Part shown: one piece after another, positions 34,135-42,349 of the stretch
Layout of the letters: each line of letters begins with the position of its first letter
Numbering within the stretch: position 1 is the stretch's first letter
DNA from: Planctomycetota bacterium
GTDB lineage: Bacteria > Planctomycetota > Planctomycetia > Planctomycetales > Planctomycetaceae
Assembly (NCBI GenBank): GCA_030836185.1
Contig: JAURQH010000043.1
Coordinates: forward strand, 61,680-125,679
DNA: 64,000 nucleotides
Direction: 5' to 3'
The notes under the pieces: generated by a model
Told to the model about the DNA's origin: nothing
Databases searched by the model: none
Seen by the model: the letters and a program-made list of their open reading frames with translations, nothing else
Translations under genes and position numbers: made by a program

Positions 34135-36705
34135 TTACTCAGCCAGAAAGAGTTGGGGCTGTTCAGCCTGCATGGCCTTCTTGTAGACACTTTCTGAGCC
34201 AGCCGGGAGCGTCATTGCCTCAGCGGCAGTGCCCGTTTGTTCGGCGATTTCGCGAAACTGGAAATCCTGAGCCCCATCGAAGAGATGTGACTGGCCAGCA
34301 GGTAGTTCGTAAGTTTCGCTCCAATCCGTACCAAGTGTTTTTATCTGATAGTTCAGTGATTTTTCCGATTGGTTGAGAATTTTTATCCCGGGGGGAGAGA
34401 ACTGAACATAGACTTGCCGAAACCCCCATGCCGCGTCTTGCAAACGGAGTTTACTCTTTCCGAAAGTGATGTCAGGAATGTCAAGATTTCGACTTTTCTG
34501 ATTCTGAATCCATGATGTCCACCCGTTCGCGAATGCTTGTTCGAATATTTTGAAATCAGTGGAGCCACCCGAAACATCGGATTTTAATTGGCATGTGATC
34601 ACGGCGTTGTCGTTCCAGCCAATGTCGGCCGCCCGTTTCGAGAAACTGAGCTGTTTGACATCAATTTGTACGCCTTGCGAGATTGCGAGCTCAAATTCAG
34701 CAAATGGTTTCCAAGGGGCTCCCGCTGTTTCCTGGAGAGTCGTGATCACTCGGGCTGTAGGGACTGACAGGTTTAATAAAACACCATCATCGGTTTGAGT
34801 GAATTGATCATTGGAACGAGGTGCGCGCAGTGGTGGTGTTTCAATTATGAGAGGTGTATCGAGAATAAATTCGTGCCGAACTTTCCATCCTGCGGGGGCT
34901 GATTTCAAAGCCGAAAAAATTTCTGTGAGCTTCTGTGTATCGTACAAACTGGTAAAGGGTTGGTCGGGTACGTCTTCCAGGTGGATGTGAGCGACATCTT
35001 CCGCGATTAACTGTGATGTGAGAGGCGTCAGGACATCGGAGGAGACACCTACAACCAGATCGGAGGAGTCGGAAAGTTCTGCGCGGGCAAGTTGTCCGGT
35101 CTGCGAAAGACGAGGAGTCGTAGAAAGTTCATTGGGGAAATAAGCACCCACACTCATTCCCATCACAATGGTTGCACCGTTCGGGTCGGTTACGACTTCC
35201 TGAGGCCACATGCGTAATTGCGGTTGATAGACGGGGAGTGGCCAGGCAGAACTTAGTTGGTCTGTGGTCTGTAAAGCATCGAGATTGTTTTCTAGTTGTT
35301 CAATCAATTGAGGCACGAGGCTCTGAACCTGTTCTTCGATTCGACGCCGCGAAGAATAGAGTCCGCTGACGAGGCTTTCCCGAACCCGTTTGGGAGTCAT
35401 TCCAAATCCACGAGTTCCCAGAATTCGCGGAGTTGTCACGTACCAGTTGTTGCGGGGGATCTGAAATCGAGTGGAGATCAGTTTGAATCGTAATTGTCGA
35501 TTTTCGACCGTTGGTTCGACCGCGACACTTAGCCAGACCGGCTCACGATGACCAATCACAATGCGGATCGGCCCAGCCACGGCCGACTTTCCAGAACCGC
35601 TCACGTCCGTTCGGCCAATGACCAAATTGACGTCGGAGAGAGCGAGCTGGAGTGTAAATCGATCTTTTTCATAAGCGCCGATAAATGCCCGGGCGACGTT
35701 GCCTTCATAACTGATTCGGGAAAACCGAACGCTGAAAGAACGACCGGCAGCCTGAGTTTGATCCCAAATATTGGAGAGGCTACCCTCGAGAACATCGGCG
35801 GGGATACTTTCGGGGATCGAGGCTGAGATTGCTTCGAGCATTCTGTTTCCGAGTCGAACATAACCGACATTGGGGATTTCCAAAGCGGCCACGAAATCTT
35901 CCGAAGTGTTCAGCAAAGGCGAGTCATCCGATAACTCTGGAGGAGTTTGATAGGTCACTTCGCTATCCGGGAGAAGCATCCAATCCCATAAGCCATTCCA
36001 ACGGTACACATCTCTCCATAAATTATGATCGGTTTCGGGAAGTATGGTGACACGCACTTGAGCGCCCGCTTCGCGTAATCGATTGGCTAATTGATCAGTT
36101 TGTTCTGTCGGAACAATGGCATCGTCTTCACCATGAAAGAGCCAGAACGGAATCGACTTTGCGTTGTCAAAGTTTGTTTTTGGAGGGCCACCGGCCAAGA
36201 CCACCACTGATTTCCATCGTTCGGGGGAATGTGTTGCCAATTCGATCGCACCGAATCCTCCCATCGACCAGCCGGAAAGAACCTGTCGGCCAGAATCCAA
36301 TCCATATTCCTGAATCGCTTCATCAAGAATTTTTAACGCAGTACCTCCATCGGCAGTTTGCACATCCCACCCTGATAGAATAGGTGCATGCCGATCCTGG
36401 GATTGTGGAAACACAACCACAAAAGGAAAGGGAGACTCACGGTTTTTGAGAATCTTACCGAGCCCAAAGCTTGTTTGGAGTGTTCCATCGTCCCCGCGTT
36501 CTCCGGCACCGTGGAGCCACAGCAGCACCGGCCATGACTGATCACGCGAGAAACCATCGGGAAGGTAAACGGAGTATTTCGAGGTTCCCGAATCTCCTTT
36601 GTGGATATGCGAAATAAATTCGCCCGCTTGCAGAGTGGTCGCTGACGCAGAGAATGCGATCACAGCAAGGAGGTGAAACCTCAAGATTGATTGGAGTGCC
36701 TGCAT
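34135..36705 (-). CDS. Secreted alpha/beta hydrolase (esterase) with long C-terminal region
   Basis: An 856-residue protein counted from the ATG at 36705, with a signal peptide (LLAVIAFSASATTLQAGEF). The N-terminal 240 residues are an alpha/beta hydrolase of the PHB depolymerase/feruloyl-esterase type: WPVLLWLHGAGERGDDG holds the oxyanion region, GWSMGGFGA near 145 the nucleophile Ser, HGEDDAIVP near 192 the Asp, and ETDHNLW near 225 the His. The remaining 600 residues show beta-rich segments without a recognised family and no dockerin or cellulose-binding domain that I can name. Its natural substrate, perhaps a polysaccharide ester, is inferred only from the first domain. Confidence 0.85.
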   Translation of the reverse strand: MQALQSILRFHLLAVIAFSASATTLQAGEFISHIHKGDSGTSKYSVYLPDGFSRDQSWPVLLWLHGAGERGDDGTLQTSFGLGKILKNRESPFPFVVVFPQSQDRHAPILSGWDVQTADGGTALKILDEAIQEYGLDSGRQVLSGWSMGGFGAIELATHSPERWKSVVVLAGGPPKTNFDNAKSIPFWLFHGEDDAIVPTEQTDQLANRLREAGAQVRVTILPETDHNLWRDVYRWNGLWDWMLLPDSEVTYQTPPELSDDSPLLNTSEDFVAALEIPNVGYVRLGNRMLEAISASIPESIPADVLEGSLSNIWDQTQAAGRSFSVRFSRISYEGNVARAFIGAYEKDRFTLQLALSDVNLVIGRTDVSGSGKSAVAGPIRIVIGHREPVWLSVAVEPTVENRQLRFKLISTRFQIPRNNWYVTTPRILGTRGFGMTPKRVRESLVSGLYSSRRRIEEQVQSLVPQLIEQLENNLDALQTTDQLSSAWPLPVYQPQLRMWPQEVVTDPNGATIVMGMSVGAYFPNELSTTPRLSQTGQLARAELSDSSDLVVGVSSDVLTPLTSQLIAEDVAHIHLEDVPDQPFTSLYDTQKLTEIFSALKSAPAGWKVRHEFILDTPLIIETPPLRAPRSNDQFTQTDDGVLLNLSVPTARVITTLQETAGAPWKPFAEFELAISQGVQIDVKQLSFSKRAADIGWNDNAVITCQLKSDVSGGSTDFKIFEQAFANGWTSWIQNQKSRNLDIPDITFGKSKLRLQDAAWGFRQVYVQFSPPGIKILNQSEKSLNYQIKTLGTDWSETYELPAGQSHLFDGAQDFQFREIAEQTGTAAEAMTLPAGSESVYKKAMQAEQPQLFLAE

Positions 36706-36966
36706 GAAGTCCGTCCCAAAGGATTCGCAAAAAAGCCGAAGCACAGAGTAAAACCGCTCAAGCATCAAGAGGGGTTGTTGAATCACAGAACACACAGCCA
36801 GAGATCCTCTCTTCGACTAAATACCGCATTCTGTGAGACTTACGCGGGTTAACTCTACTCCATTGGTACCGCTCTATCGAAGTGAGGTCAACGGTGTCAC
36901 GTCAGAAGTGGGAAAAAACAGGTCTCGCACCAGATTTGTAAGCTGGATAGTTCCCGAAAGTTGCGA

Positions 36967-37542
36967 TCAGACTTGCAGATTATCGCTTTTGAGCTTGGTT
37001 CGGGAGCGAGAGAGAATGGAACCGATTGAGCTTTCCGCAAGACCGGTTTTGTCGTGAATTTCTTGGTAAGTCAGTCCTTCGAGGTGGAACATTTTCACAA
37101 TAGCCGCGTGCTCGGGAGGGAGTTTCTTCATAAATGCTTCCAGCTCTTCCAATTCCTCCTGCTTGATCGCGATGGATTCCGCGTCTGCTTGCTGAAGCGA
37201 TTCTGAGTGGACATCAACATGCCCAAAAACCTGAGATCGGTTTTTTCTTAACAAAGTCTTCAAGGTGGTTCGACGGGCGATCACTGTCAAATAAGAGGCA
37301 AGCGAGCTTTTACCACGAAAATTCCGTAAGACTTTGAAATCGTCAGAGATGGTTTCAAGGAAGATTTCACCGCACAAGTCTTCGATTTCATCGGGTTGAG
37401 CACGAACACTGTGAGCGTGCATCGTGTGATTGATCACGTGCAGAAACAGTCCCATAAAGCGTTTGACAAAATCTTGCCACGCACCGGGTTCACGTTCGAC
37501 ACAGCGATTGATCAGATTACGGTCAATTTCAGTGAGGGCCAT
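36967..37542 (-). CDS. RNA polymerase sigma factor, ECF-like
   Basis: A 191-residue sigma-70 family protein with only regions 2 and 4. Region 2 shows PDEIEDLCGEIFLETI and NFRGKSSLASYLTVIARRT; region 4 ends with LEGLTYQEIHDKTGLAESSIGSILSRSRTKLK, the helix-turn-helix that reads the -35 box. Planctomycetes carry many such factors. No anti-sigma gene is adjacent, so its trigger is unknown. The gene is divergent from fdxA by 376 bases and its product's target promoters are not identified. Confidence 0.92.
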   Translation of the reverse strand: MALTEIDRNLINRCVEREPGAWQDFVKRFMGLFLHVINHTMHAHSVRAQPDEIEDLCGEIFLETISDDFKVLRNFRGKSSLASYLTVIARRTTLKTLLRKNRSQVFGHVDVHSESLQQADAESIAIKQEELEELEAFMKKLPPEHAAIVKMFHLEGLTYQEIHDKTGLAESSIGSILSRSRTKLKSDNLQV

Positions 37543-37918
37543 TGACTCGGCTTTACTGAAAACGGGAGAAATTTGTCAGTTGAATATCCCGGTGGGGAAT
37601 CCAACACCAATGAATTGAAAGACTTACCAATTACTATGTTAGTTCACGTCCGAGATAGCGACAAGACGGAGTTTTCAGCCCGAGAGCCAGGAATTGCCGA
37701 GTGACCGACCTGTCATCTCTCAAATTTGAGAAGGCGAACTGCCATAAACCCTTGCTGAGACTCAGTTTCAATTGAAGTTTCGGGAGTCATTCTGCCGATT
37801 CCGAGTCTTGACACTCTCCTGAACCGCCACTACGATCAGCCAAGGATCACTTGGGATTCGGTCACACGACACTTCAAGAATTAAGAACGGCTCGAAATAC
37901 CCGTTTGAAAGGGAAAAC
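37543..37918. promoter_or_regulatory. Divergent intergenic region upstream of fdxA
   Basis: No gene is supported in these 376 bases between the sigma factor (minus) and fdxA (plus). It holds the fdxA promoter candidate at 37808-37836. I see no clear promoter for the sigma gene by eye and no tRNA or riboswitch. Confidence 0.5.
37808..37836 (+). promoter_or_regulatory. Candidate sigma-70 promoter for fdxA
   Basis: A perfect TTGACA, a 17-base spacer and TACGAT lie 83 bases before the fdxA start, leaving a leader of about 75 bases. This is the best -35 match noticed in the window. Confidence 0.55.
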
Positions 37919-38221
37919 ATGACCCACGTCGTTGCAGAACCTTGTTTTAACTGCAAGTACACAGATTGCGTTGTTGTCTGTCCCGTCGAATGTTTCTACG
38001 AGGGACAGTCGATGTTGTATATCCACCCCGAAGAATGCATCGATTGTGAAGCTTGCGTTCCTGAATGCCCGGTCGAAGCCATCTTCCACGAAGATAATCT
38101 TCCCGAGCAGTGGACTGATTACACCGCACTCAATGCAGAGTTGGCCTCTCAGTGTCCTGTGATCACCGAACAGAAGGAATCCATGGAAGGCGAAGGCAAC
38201 TGCGCTGCCGCCAACGGATGA
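37919..38221 (+). CDS. fdxA: 7Fe ferredoxin, FdxA type
   Basis: A 100-residue soluble electron carrier. The N-terminal part [21 protein letters not shown] holds the cysteines of a [3Fe-4S] cluster, and [17 protein letters not shown] those of a [4Fe-4S] cluster, as in bacterial FdxA. The C-terminal tail ([20 protein letters not shown]) is also typical. It can serve several redox partners; none is encoded beside it. GAAAGGGAAA precedes the ATG. A hairpin with a 10-bp stem at 38245-38284 lies just after the stop but has no T run. Confidence 0.95.
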   Translation: MTHVVAEPCFNCKYTDCVVVCPVECFYEGQSMLYIHPEECIDCEACVPECPVEAIFHEDNLPEQWTDYTALNAELASQCPVITEQKESMEGEGNCAAANG

Positions 38222-38244
38222 GGCTTCTGATTCACTGAAATCAT

Positions 38245-38284
38245 CAATCACCCGAAGTCTTGTTAAAAAGTCTCCGGGTGATTG
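38245..38284 (+). terminator. Hairpin after fdxA, weak terminator candidate
   Basis: CAATCACCCG pairs with CGGGTGATTG over a 20-base loop. No T run follows, so termination is uncertain and the element may stabilise the fdxA transcript. Confidence 0.35.
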
Positions 38285-38333
38285 CTTGCGCGGTACTTGA
38301 TTACTGAGAATCTGCGGTCAAGTGGCAAGTGCT

Positions 38334-38663
38334 TTAATAGCGTTCCATGCCGGGTTCAATCTTTTCAGCCCATTCATCGATTCCGCCCGCCAGACTTCGG
38401 ACATTGGCGAACCCCTGCTGTTTCAGCCAAATTGTGACTTGCAGGCTCCGTCCACCATGATGGCAATGCACGATGATTTCTTTTTGTTGCTGGTCTTCTA
38501 ACTCGCCAACGCGTTCCTGGATTTCGCTCATTGGCAGGAGAGTTGTACCTTCAATGTGGACACGGTCGTATTCGTCCTGTTCGCGACAATCCAAAAATAG
38601 GAATTCTTCTCCGGCATCCTGCTTGGTTTTGACGCTTGCGGTATCGATTTCCAAAGGGTTCAT
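38334..38663 (-). CDS. Rhodanese domain protein
   Basis: A 109-residue single-domain rhodanese counted from the ATG at 38663 (MNPLEIDTASVK). Longer upstream reading would overlap the divergent esterase gene and has no domain. FLFLDCREQDEYDRVHIEGTTLLPM is the entry fold, and IIVHCHHGGRS gives the active-site Cys with an HHGGRS loop; such loops occur in sulfur transferases. LAGGIDEWA is the usual end. It may hand on sulfur, or act as a small sensor. The gene ends about 110 bases after fdxA, on the opposite strand. Confidence 0.9.
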   Translation of the reverse strand: MNPLEIDTASVKTKQDAGEEFLFLDCREQDEYDRVHIEGTTLLPMSEIQERVGELEDQQQKEIIVHCHHGGRSLQVTIWLKQQGFANVRSLAGGIDEWAEKIEPGMERY

Positions 38664-38751
38664 CTTGAGTATTCCGGTCTGATCAGGTGACAATGAGATG
38701 AAGACAGCATCCGTTCGTTCGTGAGATGCGTTTTTCGAATCAGGAGTCCTC

Positions 38752-39858
38752 ATGCTAACCGATCTATTGACTCGTCGAAACCTTTTGAAGTGCATGGCAG
38801 GAATGTTATGCGATTCTTTGCTATTGGGGGGTGAGGCTCCCACTTGGTTGAAATCGGTCACAAGCTCGCCTGGCGATATTCCTGAACCGAAAAGGAAACT
38901 TTCTTCGTTGTTGGTCGATGAGACGGGAGAGCAAATCAGCAATGTCGAACAGTGGGAAAAACGGGCGACTGAATTGCAGTTGGCGTGGAGACAATTTTTG
39001 AAACCTCTCGACCGAGAGAAACGACCGGCTCATGAATTTGAAATCGTCTCCCGTGAAACCGTGGGAAATGTGATCCGTGAAAAAATTACTTATCTTGTCG
39101 AAGAGGATATTCGCGTCCCCGCATACTTACTCTCACCAAAACATTCAAAACCTCATCAAAAACATCCGGGTGTGGTGGCTTTGCATCCGACAACCTCAGA
39201 AACTATCGAGCCGATTGCCGGATTGTCGGGGCCTCCCGAAAAACAGAGCGGTCTGCATCTTGCAGAAGCAGGGTTTGTCGTTCTTTGTCCCGAAAACTTT
39301 CTTTGGCAGAACGTCGCGAATTACAAGGAGGCGGTCTCTACGTTTCAGGTACGCCACCCCGGCTCGCTCGGCATGAGTAAGATGCTTTGGGATGCTCAAA
39401 GAGCAGTGGATATTTTGCAATCGGTCTCAGGTGTTGATGTCGAGCAGATTGGAACCTTTGGGCATTCGTTGGGGGCCAAAGAAGTTTTGTACTTGATGGC
39501 CTTTGATGAACGGATCAAAGTGGGGGTGTCCAGTGAAGGAGGCATCGCGTTTGATTCGACCAACTGGGATGCTCCCTGGTATTTGGGGCAGGGGATCAAC
39601 GATGAGGACTTTCCACTCAATCATCATCAATTACTGGCTCTGTGTGCTCCTCGTCCGTTTTTATTGATGGGAGGAGAGTCAGGAAGTGGAGCGGCAGATG
39701 GTGACCGTTCCTGGCCTTACGTGTCGGAGGCACAGAGTGTCTATGAGCTCTTCGGTAAGAAGACTTCGTTGGCACTGTTCAATCACCGGCAGGGACACGC
39801 CATTCCACAAATTGCGCGAGAGAGAATGGTCGAGTGGTTAAAATGGGGGATTTCCTGA
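38752..39858 (+). CDS. Exported alpha/beta hydrolase (acetylxylan esterase-like)
   Basis: A 368-residue hydrolase. The N-terminus (TRRNLLKCMAGM) resembles a Tat leader. The hydrolase core shows GVVALHPTT near residue 143, FGHSLGAKEVLYL near 236 with the nucleophile Ser, LLMGGESGS near 300 and NHRQGHAIP near 345 with the catalytic His. The family (acetylxylan esterase/dienelactone hydrolase type, often seen with DUF-type planctomycete genes) removes acyl groups from sugars or breaks small lactones. CAGGAG precedes the ATG. The substrate is unknown. Confidence 0.87.
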   Translation: MLTDLLTRRNLLKCMAGMLCDSLLLGGEAPTWLKSVTSSPGDIPEPKRKLSSLLVDETGEQISNVEQWEKRATELQLAWRQFLKPLDREKRPAHEFEIVSRETVGNVIREKITYLVEEDIRVPAYLLSPKHSKPHQKHPGVVALHPTTSETIEPIAGLSGPPEKQSGLHLAEAGFVVLCPENFLWQNVANYKEAVSTFQVRHPGSLGMSKMLWDAQRAVDILQSVSGVDVEQIGTFGHSLGAKEVLYLMAFDERIKVGVSSEGGIAFDSTNWDAPWYLGQGINDEDFPLNHHQLLALCAPRPFLLMGGESGSGAADGDRSWPYVSEAQSVYELFGKKTSLALFNHRQGHAIPQIARERMVEWLKWGIS

Positions 39859-39893
39859 CTTTCTTCTCTTCATGAAATCACGCGGTCGTTTTT

Positions 39894-40349
39894 CTATTTG
39901 ATTTCCCGTGAACCAGATGTTGTTTGGATTTGATGTGCTCTCAAACCTTTGGACAGAATTTTGTAATAGTCCCCACTCTTGGCAAATCCATCTTTGCGTG
40001 AGAGGACGTCGGCTTCGGTTGAGATCACAATCGAGCTGGGAATGCCTTTCACTTCCAAGGCATTCGCAATCGGTTTCGATTTGTCGAAATCGAGATGAAC
40101 GGGCACAAAACGTTTATTGATCACGCCGACCATCTCTTTTTCTGAGAGAGTTGTGTTTTCCATCTTTTTGCAGAAAGTACACCACTCAGCACCGAAAACA
40201 ATCAAGATAGGACGTCCGGTTTGCAGAGCTTTCGAGCGTGCTTTGAGTAAGTCGGTTTCCCAGTTGATGCCGTTTTTAGGCGGCGAGGCATTGCTGATGG
40301 CCACGCACACAGCAAAAGTTAAAGCAGCCATTGCGATTCGGGAAAACAT
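39894..40349 (-). CDS. Secreted thioredoxin-like protein
   Basis: A 151-residue protein with a signal peptide (MAALTFAVCVAISNA) and one thioredoxin fold of the DUF255/thioredoxin_7 type. The redox motif is WCTFC at residues 56-60, in FGAEWCTFCKKME, and KGIPSSIVIS gives the cis-Pro. It probably reduces or oxidises cysteines outside the cytoplasmic membrane. It is transcribed toward the esterase gene and converges on it with a 35-base gap. Confidence 0.9.
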   Translation of the reverse strand: MFSRIAMAALTFAVCVAISNASPPKNGINWETDLLKARSKALQTGRPILIVFGAEWCTFCKKMENTTLSEKEMVGVINKRFVPVHLDFDKSKPIANALEVKGIPSSIVISTEADVLSRKDGFAKSGDYYKILSKGLRAHQIQTTSGSREIK

Positions 40350-40618
40350 AACACACCTCGATAGAGTCGATAGACGATTCTTGGGTAAGCGTTACGAAGA
40401 TGCAGAACTTACCCTTCCAATCGATTTATCGGACTCTTGGGCGTGTGGAGTGTGTGGAATTGCTCACACTTTACAAAGAATTTCATTCCAACAGAGAGGG
40501 TAGAGCCACCGATTATGCTTAACGTCAACAATGGTAAAGTGTTGCAGAGATTCTCTTGCTGGTGAGAGGGATAGACCTCAGCAGGGAAACTCTCGATAAA
40601 ATTCAGCGTGACTTGGCT

Positions 40619-42289
40619 TTACTTTGGAAGTTGTAAGCCGGGCGGCAGATTGGGCAGGCCGGGTGTTCCGGGGATCCCGCCTCCCTGTGGACCGCTGTTT
40701 TGGGCCTCTTTGTCATCCGTTCCCTTGGGTTGCACCAGCGAGACGCGAGTCACTCGCAAGGCTTCCACATTCTCAGCAGGGACAACGTAATACCAAGCCC
40801 CGAGTCGCTTGTTGAGCTCATTGGCTTTTTCGATTCCCTTCTTGAGTTTCTCTTCAAACTCTTTCGTGTCTTTCTCGAATTGAGTCAGCTCGTCTTCATA
40901 AGCCTTCTTGGCAATTTCGAAGTTACTTTGAGCATCAACTTCGGACTCACCGGGACGAAGAGCCTTGAGTGGGGCAGAGGGATCGAATGCTGCTGGTTCT
41001 CTAGGAGCTTGCGGCTCAGTTGGCTCTTCTCCCAAATAGGACGGTTCAAAATTCACCTTCACGAACAAGTATCGCGATTGTTGTTTCTCATCGCCGTTGC
41101 TTGGCGGTTCGGCGGGCGAGTCTTCATCTTGGGGCTTTGTCGTCTCTGAATCTTGATTGCCCTCTTTCGTAGTGCCAATCTCGATTTCTTTTAAGTCTCC
41201 GGTGAACACTTTTCCAAAGTGCAGTTCATAGACGAGACCTTCGTTGGTCCCGGCATAGAAACTTCCCTCTTGGGCGATAATGCCAAGCTGATTTTCTTCT
41301 TGGGGGATCAGGTAATATCCTCGCTCGGCCAAGTCGCCACGGATGTTGGCGATCATCAGCGGATTGCGGGCCGCTTCGGGAGTCACACCCAGTTCGGGGG
41401 TCAGACCTTCAGGCTTCGGACGGACCCCAATAATCTTAGTATCGACTAGTGCCGAAACTAATGCCTTGACGGCATCATTGTTGACTTCTTCAGTCTCTGG
41501 TTTGAGGTCTTTGAGATTCCAGGGTTCGCCAAATTTATCACGAGTGACATCGAATTCCTCGACATCGGTCGGACCTTTGTAAGTTTGTCCGGTTTCTTCA
41601 TCGGTGATCTCGGCAATCGTATATTTATTGATGATGATATCGGTGACGGTATCTCGTTCAATTTTCAGTAGGTCAGTATCGATCCAATCCTGAAACTTTG
41701 TGCTTAGATCGACTTCAAATTCTGCAACATATGTTTCTTTCTCTCCCGGAGCACGTACATAGAATGCCCCAGGTTTCTCTGGGTACTCGTTGCCGATAAT
41801 GAAATCGACCAGCACTGCGTCGGCCTTGCGGATTGTGATCCGGTCCCCGCGACCTTTGAGGATTTCATCGTTGTCCGAAGCCGGGTCGGCAACACCGTAC
41901 TCTGCATGATCGGATTCCCGCCGACTGATGAGCGCGCCGCGTTTGATACCGATGATCGAGGCAGCCGTTTTGGCAAGTTGTTCAGTCGCATCGGCGGGGT
42001 AATTGTTATGGCTGGGAATTCTCCAAGCTCCGTCGACTTGTTCCACTTCAAACGAGGCAATTGTGGCCTGATCTTCATTGAAAACGGTGACTTTCAGGCT
42101 GGTCGCTTCGTTGGGATTGTTGAACTCGGGATAAAACTCTTCCCCCACCTTTTCAAACTCGGCCATCTCGGCAGGTTGGTTCTGCAGATACGTCATCACA
42201 CCGAGAGCCACGGAAAGAGCGGCTACGGCTGCATAAATGATCGTACGCACGGATTGAGATTTCGATTCCGTTGAGTGGTGATCAGTCAT
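40619..42289 (-). CDS. DUF4340 domain protein of a Gld-type ABC system
   Basis: A 556-residue protein with one N-terminal membrane helix (TIIYAAVAALSVALGVMTYL). The next 200 residues match DUF4340: SLKVTVFNEDQATIASFEVEQVDGAWRI and the LISRRESDHAEYGVADP segment. The middle holds an acidic, low-complexity stretch (SETTKPQDEDSPAEPPSNGDEKQ) and the C-terminal part is helical, ending in a Pro/Gly-rich tail (GGGIPGTPGLPNLPPG). DUF4340 proteins are usually encoded beside GldA/GldF/GldG-type ABC genes, as here, 60 bp behind the permease. Its role in transport is not known. Confidence 0.87.
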   Translation of the reverse strand: MTDHHSTESKSQSVRTIIYAAVAALSVALGVMTYLQNQPAEMAEFEKVGEEFYPEFNNPNEATSLKVTVFNEDQATIASFEVEQVDGAWRIPSHNNYPADATEQLAKTAASIIGIKRGALISRRESDHAEYGVADPASDNDEILKGRGDRITIRKADAVLVDFIIGNEYPEKPGAFYVRAPGEKETYVAEFEVDLSTKFQDWIDTDLLKIERDTVTDIIINKYTIAEITDEETGQTYKGPTDVEEFDVTRDKFGEPWNLKDLKPETEEVNNDAVKALVSALVDTKIIGVRPKPEGLTPELGVTPEAARNPLMIANIRGDLAERGYYLIPQEENQLGIIAQEGSFYAGTNEGLVYELHFGKVFTGDLKEIEIGTTKEGNQDSETTKPQDEDSPAEPPSNGDEKQQSRYLFVKVNFEPSYLGEEPTEPQAPREPAAFDPSAPLKALRPGESEVDAQSNFEIAKKAYEDELTQFEKDTKEFEEKLKKGIEKANELNKRLGAWYYVVPAENVEALRVTRVSLVQPKGTDDKEAQNSGPQGGGIPGTPGLPNLPPGLQLPK

Positions 42290-42349
42290 GGTGAATAATT
42301 TCGTCTTTCGGAATGATACTTGATAAATCTTGGTCAGTTGATTGACGAT

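Noticed and set aside
38664..38942. Longer N-terminus of the rhodanese gene
   Set aside because: The extension overlaps the opposite esterase gene and contains no domain; the rhodanese fold begins right after the ATG at 38663.
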